Shown one piece after another: positions 59,001 to 64,000 of a DNA stretch of 64,000 bases. The notes below the pieces were generated by a model. The model was not told the origin of the DNA. It saw nothing but the letters and a program-made list of their open reading frames with translations, and did no database searches. Position 1 is the stretch's first letter, and each line of letters opens with the position of its first letter. The position numbers were made by a program, and so were the translations under genes. Source of the stretch: Phaseolus vulgaris (taxonomy: Eukaryota; Streptophyta; Magnoliopsida; Fabales; Fabaceae); assembly GCF_000499845.2 (NCBI RefSeq), contig NC_023759.2:41480672-41544671 (forward strand). The letters run 5' to 3'.

Positions 59001-61200
59001 CATATTTTATGAAAAAATTTCAGTAAATATTTTTGAAGAAACTTTAAAAAAAAAAAGAAATACATAAAACTCATTGATGAATTTTTGTAGAAAAATCTGA
59101 AGAAAAATATCAAAATATAAAAGATTCTACTAATAATCCCTCGCTCTCCGATAAAACTATTGATGCGGGTATCTGCAATGTTTGTATAAAATTGCATTCG
59201 TGTAGGTTTTTGTGGCTGAGCAATAACGATTGGTACCACTCAAAACATTAGTAATTTGACCACAGATTCTCATCCCATGTGAACTAAATTTAAAAGTGCG
59301 AGTAACAACACACTATATGAAGTGTTGTATGGAATTGATTATCTATTTTATGATGTGAAAGGCACTTCATGAATTGTCAAGTAAGCTTGAAAGTTACATT
59401 TACTTTGACATTAAATTTATATATATAATTGAAAAATCAGATACCAATTCTTATATCAACTAACTAGGATGGTCCACCCACTAAAGCTTATTTGGCGGGT
59501 GTGATTGAGATAATCTATGATCATGAAACATGTGGTGTCCCCTCACATAATTTTGAAATAATGTTTCTTAGTTGTTTTTCTTTTCTCAAGGGCATACATT
59601 TTTGCATTTGAAGGATAAGAATATACGTAAGTAAGAAAAGAAAAATTGTGAGTGCACTGTTGTGATGGGAACAAGAGAAGGAAGATGAACCAATACAATA
59701 TTGAACAGAAGAATTTATATAATAACTCTGATAAAATTGTGTGGAAGGCAAGAAAACAGTCTAAGATCCTAGTACCGGATTTTGTCATGACGAATTAAAA
59801 AAATAATCGAGGACAAAGAATTCCCTCTCATTATGGAATATTTAATTGCCCCACTAGGATGCTTGTCCTGGCAAAACAAAACCATTTGCTCAATTAAACC
59901 ATGATGAACTGTAATACATGCAAAGGAAAGAGAGAAAAAAAATACTATAAGCAGTGGAGAAAATATGAAATGAGAAGGATCATATGAAACTATGAATGCC
60001 CCTTTATTCAGCCAAATGTTTTCATACAAGTTATGCTTGTGTTAATGTGATTACTATTAACAGGTACTTCATTTTTTTTTTCCAGTTACTCTCACTCAAT
60101 TCAATCTAACTGTTAACAATATACAATACTGAGTTCATTAATCTTTTTTTACTGAATATGATGATACTCACAGGGATAATGAACATGTAAAATTTAGGGT
60201 ATTGACTGGAAATAATATAAGAGAGATGGTGGTGATTGAAGTAACAGAGAGCATGGTGATGAATATAAATCTGTAACAGTACACAGTACGTGGTCATAGC
60301 AAGGATAATTCAATCAATCAGTGGCTTGTTAGTTGGACTTTCTTGTTTCCTTTTTAATAAGAAATCAAAATGCCAGGGATGGTGGAAATTTTAATATATT
60401 TTAGCTTATAATACAAAATTATGTTTTCAAAAACTAAAATAAAATATTCTTTCCAGATAGAATATATATGGCTTCGCATTATAGATAGTTAATTTTTTTT
60501 TTCAAAAATTATTGCAGTACATGTTGTTTTCATTATCTGGCCTGGTTCAATTTGTTTTTAAAAAAAATCAAATTACTGTTTTTATAAGTAAAAGAGAAAA
60601 ATATAATAATAAGGTACACGGATTCTCAGATCCTTAAATAAAGTAGATATCTTCTTATAAAACCCTCACGCAGACGATCTATATGTTGACTACTTATAAA
60701 TCAAATTATTTAGCCATTTGTTTTAATCACCAAAGAATTCATTGAACAAACCAATCACAAGCTTGAAGATGACAAAGAATAGAGTTTGAATAAGGCACTT
60801 ATACTCTTTATTTACGTACCTACATTTGGAAAAAGAATGCACAACCTTTCTTAAGTGAAGAGTTAGACAAAAGTATCATTTAAAATTTTATTTAATATAG
60901 TTATGAAATCTCATTTTATTTTAATATACTTTCCCAATAAAAAAGAAAATTCAATAATTTTATCTTTTTTTTTATCATGGTTAGAGTAATTTTTTCGTTA
61001 TATTTTTGAAGAAGAAGTTGTTTTGTTAAATAAGTTGTGTTTAGAATCTATAATAGTTTTAATTTGAAAGGTATAATTTTTTTTAAAAAAGAAGCTATTT
61101 TCTTGAATCTATAAATGTGTATGTTATGTTCATAAAAGCTTGTGGTTTATGATAATCCTTAACAAGTCTAATTAATTATGACTTACTTAAAGCTTAACAA
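56099..61200. other. long gene-poor intergenic region
   Basis: Checked on both strands. Frames are short and lack family motifs, and I recognise no RNA gene. The patch 57330-57560 is less AT-rich (GGTGAAGGAGGTGGCAAG), but no exon structure is visible. Distal regulatory DNA cannot be excluded. Confidence 0.4.
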
Positions 61201-61206
61201 TTCAAA

Positions 61207-61253
61207 AATAAATAAATAAATAAATAAATAAATATATATATATATATATATAT
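61207..61253. repeat. (AAAT)n then (AT)n microsatellite
   Basis: A run of AAAT units passes directly into a TA run. Confidence 0.9.
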
Positions 61254-61489
61254 CACTTTTAGAATATGAGTTCAAAGTGTAACTTCCACTTTTAAAGGTA
61301 AAATGTCTGCACTTAATTTTGTTCCGACAATTAAAAATAAAGTAAAATATAATAAAATAATAGATGATAAAAAAATTAAAAAGATAAAAAGATAAATATA
61401 AAATAAAAACAATAAAATGAGATGAAACATAAATAAGATACGTGGATACTCTTGAAAAATAAAATAAGAAAAAAGAAAAAAAAGGATAA

Positions 61490-62290
61490 CATATTAATAA
61501 TATTAAATAATAATAATAATATTAATAATATCAATTATATTCAAAATAATATTTACATTACTATTAATAATAATTTTAATATTAATAATATAAATATAGA
61601 TAATAATATTAATAATATCAATTATATTCAAAATAATATTTACAATAATATTAATAATAATTTTAATATTAATAATATAAATATAGATAATAATAATATC
61701 AATTATATTCAAAATAATATTAATAATAATTATAAATATAATATTATTTATAATAATATTCATAATATTAAAAATATTAATATTAATAATAATATTACTA
61801 TTGGAACTAATAATAATATTAATTTTTTTATAATAATATTAAAAATATCAAAAATAATATTAATAATACTCATAAAAATATTTAAAATAATATTAATATT
61901 AATTAAAATTAATGAATTAATAAAAATAATATTTTTAATACTACTCATGGATATATTCGGGAGTAAATTTACTCACACAAATCTATATCGGATAATATGA
62001 AAATTATTAATAATATTAATAATACAAATAATATTAATAACATTAAAAATAATATTAATAACACTAATAAATATATAAGAATATTGTTAATATTAATTAC
62101 ATTATTAGTAATATTAATAAAACATTAATACTAATAATAATATTAATATTTCCAGATATATAGATCTATATTAAATTAATATTAATATTATTTATAATAT
62201 TAAGATTATGAATAGTAATATTTAATAATATTAATATTATTATCATTATTATTAATATTATTTATATTAGTATTATTTTTTATTGTTAGT
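61490..62290. repeat. AAT/ATT-rich tract with ~106-bp tandem units
   Basis: About 800 bp made almost only of AAT, ATT and ATA triplets. Inside, TATCAATTATATTCAAAATA recurs near 61528, 61617 and 61697, and AATATAAATATAGATAATAA also recurs, giving two and a half larger units. An apparent asparagine/isoleucine-rich frame of 182 codons is a product of the repeat, not a gene. Confidence 0.85.
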
Positions 62291-62829
62291 TGGTAATAAT
62301 TTATCTAATATTGAATTTATCGACGAATAGACAAATAGAAATGTGAGTAATAATTCCTTTGTAATATTGAATATATATGTGAATACAGATTTTTGACAAT
62401 AATATATATATATATATATATTATTGAATTTATTTATAAATAGATTGATAAAATTAGTATATAATGGTGAATTTATCTTCATATATAGATTCATGGATAA
62501 TAATCTATAAATAAATATGATTTTTAAAAATAATTTATTTTTATTAAAAATCATGAAATTTGTTTAAAGTGTTCTATGCACCATTAAAGTTTTTGATCTA
62601 TAATTGTCTTATGTATTTCAAAAATTAAAATAAATTTTTGTCTTTATGAGAAATCAGATTTAAACCATGTCATTTGATGATGATAGAAGTCTTATTGGTA
62701 TTAAATATCTTAGAAAGATAATGAAGTATATCATTCTCATCTATTTCAAGTATTCTTTACATGGTTGAAAATCTTCATGCAAAACCTATAATTCATTCCT
62801 TTACCTAAAATACAACAGTAATGATAACA

Positions 62830-62890
62830 AATATGGAATTCTACCCATTTTGTGGAATTCAATCTAATGTGGAATTCTACCCATTTTGTT
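62830..62890. repeat. short direct repeat
   Basis: TGGAATTCTACCCATTTTGT occurs twice, 36 bp apart. Confidence 0.85.
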
Positions 62891-63457
62891 ATCCTTAACT
62901 TTTATTATTACTAACAAATATCATCAAAACAACTTATTAATATAGGTGTCAAGGTGATAATTGTTGTCATACTAAAAAATTTATAACAAAATTTTTTTTA
63001 AAAAAAGTAATGATGAAAAAATAATAAGAGTAAAATTGATAAATTAAAATTATTATAAAAAATTAAACCACATATTGTTATGAATAGTTATTTCATCTCT
63101 TTAATGTCTAATATATAACAACAAGATGGATTATCCAATGTATTTGTGTTGGTTTTCAGAATAAAACTTTTTTTTTATCTAATCCTGTATTGGTGCAACT
63201 AGTCATTTTGATATGCTGAACAAAAATAAATAAATAAATACAAATAAAATATAACCGTTTGAAATTTAAGTTATATTAATTAAATTAATTTTAAATTTAG
63301 ATATAATATTTTGATATATAAATTGTAATACATATTTATGGCTAAAATATTTTTATTTTTAAAAGTATAATTATTATTTTTTTAAACCTATAAATCAAGT
63401 TTGTACAAGTTCATTTGTATAAAAAAATTACTTTATTTTATGTCTATAATTTTTTTT

Positions 63458-63631
63458 GTCTGATATATTGGAGAATTTTTGAAGCCAAACCCATTAATTC
63501 AGGCCCATTTGGATGAGGGGTCTAGCTCTCATATTTATACCAATTCTAAGATTTATTGCACCAAACAGAATACAGTATGAATAATCTTTCTCTCCTGTAT
63601 TCTTTCTAAAGTTCTTGCGGTTCTTTCAACA
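63458..63631 (+). mobile_element. possible copia-type LTR end
   Basis: A better-balanced stretch with a TATA-like CATATTTATACC near 63530 and a pyrimidine-rich CTTTCTCTCCTGTATTC end, then TTCTTTCAACA. This resembles the 3' part of copia LTRs, but no partner LTR, primer site or duplication was found. Confidence 0.3.
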
Positions 63632-64000
63632 CGTCATTAATTAAGTTAAAAAACTAAAAACATTAAAACATCTTTGTTTTTCTTCAAATACATTAACACG
63701 ATCTCATTTAACCAAGACTTACTTGTGTTTGTGAAGGAGAAAATAGTAATAATCTTCACATAATTTTAAGTTTTGAATATAATTGAATGAGGATTTTAAA
63801 TGATTATTTACATAAAAAATAATATAGATTTTAAAAATTGTGTACAAATTAACATTACTACTTATAGGGTTTAAAAAAAAAAAGAAAAAGAATTGATATC
63901 TAGATTTTTTTACTTTGAATTTTAAAATATGTATCATAAGAATTTAAAAAAAAATGAAAAGACTACACATATTTATATCATTTGAGAGTAATTAGAGTAA
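63632..64000. other. AT-rich DNA to the window end
   Basis: Nothing recognised. Confidence 0.4.

Noticed and set aside
61452..62000. 182-codon asparagine/isoleucine-rich frame
   Set aside because: It is made of AAT/ATT triplet repeats; any frame through the tract is open, and no start context or motif supports translation.

Overview
The window is nuclear DNA of a dicot plant, most likely a legume (an inference from the style of the repeats and the protein relatives, not proven). It is strongly AT-rich, its genes are spaced and intron-containing, and most of it is transposable-element debris. No rRNA, tRNA, CRISPR array or bacterial-type operon was seen. Five genes are supported. A RUS4-like (ROOT UVB SENSITIVE, DUF647) gene lies at 821-4303 (+), with nine exons that splice in frame but an unresolved 5' end. 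An R2R3-MYB factor of the MYB13/14/15 group lies at 31202-32877 (+, 3 exons). A DUF761 protein lies at 37752-38282 (-, intronless). A small secreted protein of unknown function lies at 39917-40446 (-, 2 exons). A TOM1-like VHS-GAT protein close to TOL1 lies at 42332-44500 (-, 3 exons). The last three form the only compact gene cluster. The genes share no obvious pathway.

Layout. 1-4.3 kb: RUS4-like gene. 5.3-8.1 kb: decayed Ty1/copia element (-) with a 310-bp duplication in gag. 8-13.5 kb: AT-rich DNA with a degenerate ~40-bp repeat field, a trace of a LINE RNase H and one palindromic MITE. 13.5-19.9 kb: nearly complete L1-type LINE (-) with target-site duplications, an ORF1/ORF2 ATGA overlap, and a few inactivating lesions. 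20-24.5 kb: MITEs, one of them carrying a CACTA-type insertion. 25.4-30 kb: a nest in which an old LINE copy is split by a TIR element, which is split by a solo LTR containing a 60-bp minisatellite, followed by a TRIM element. 30.9-33 kb: MYB gene. 35-37 kb: collapsed copia element with both LTRs. 37.7-44.5 kb: gene cluster. 44.5-64 kb: gene-poor DNA with a copia fragment, a host-gene fragment, more MITEs, a second TRIM, a 230-bp tandem duplication and a long AAT-rich tract.

The most informative structures are the nested insertions with readable target-site duplications, the two TRIM copies with identical 121-bp LTR lengths, the higher-order 60-bp repeat inside the solo LTR, and the stop-start overlap in the LINE. 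I found no convincing new molecular system. The repeat biology is the main interest. All gene names rest on reading translated exons against remembered family motifs; no database search was run.
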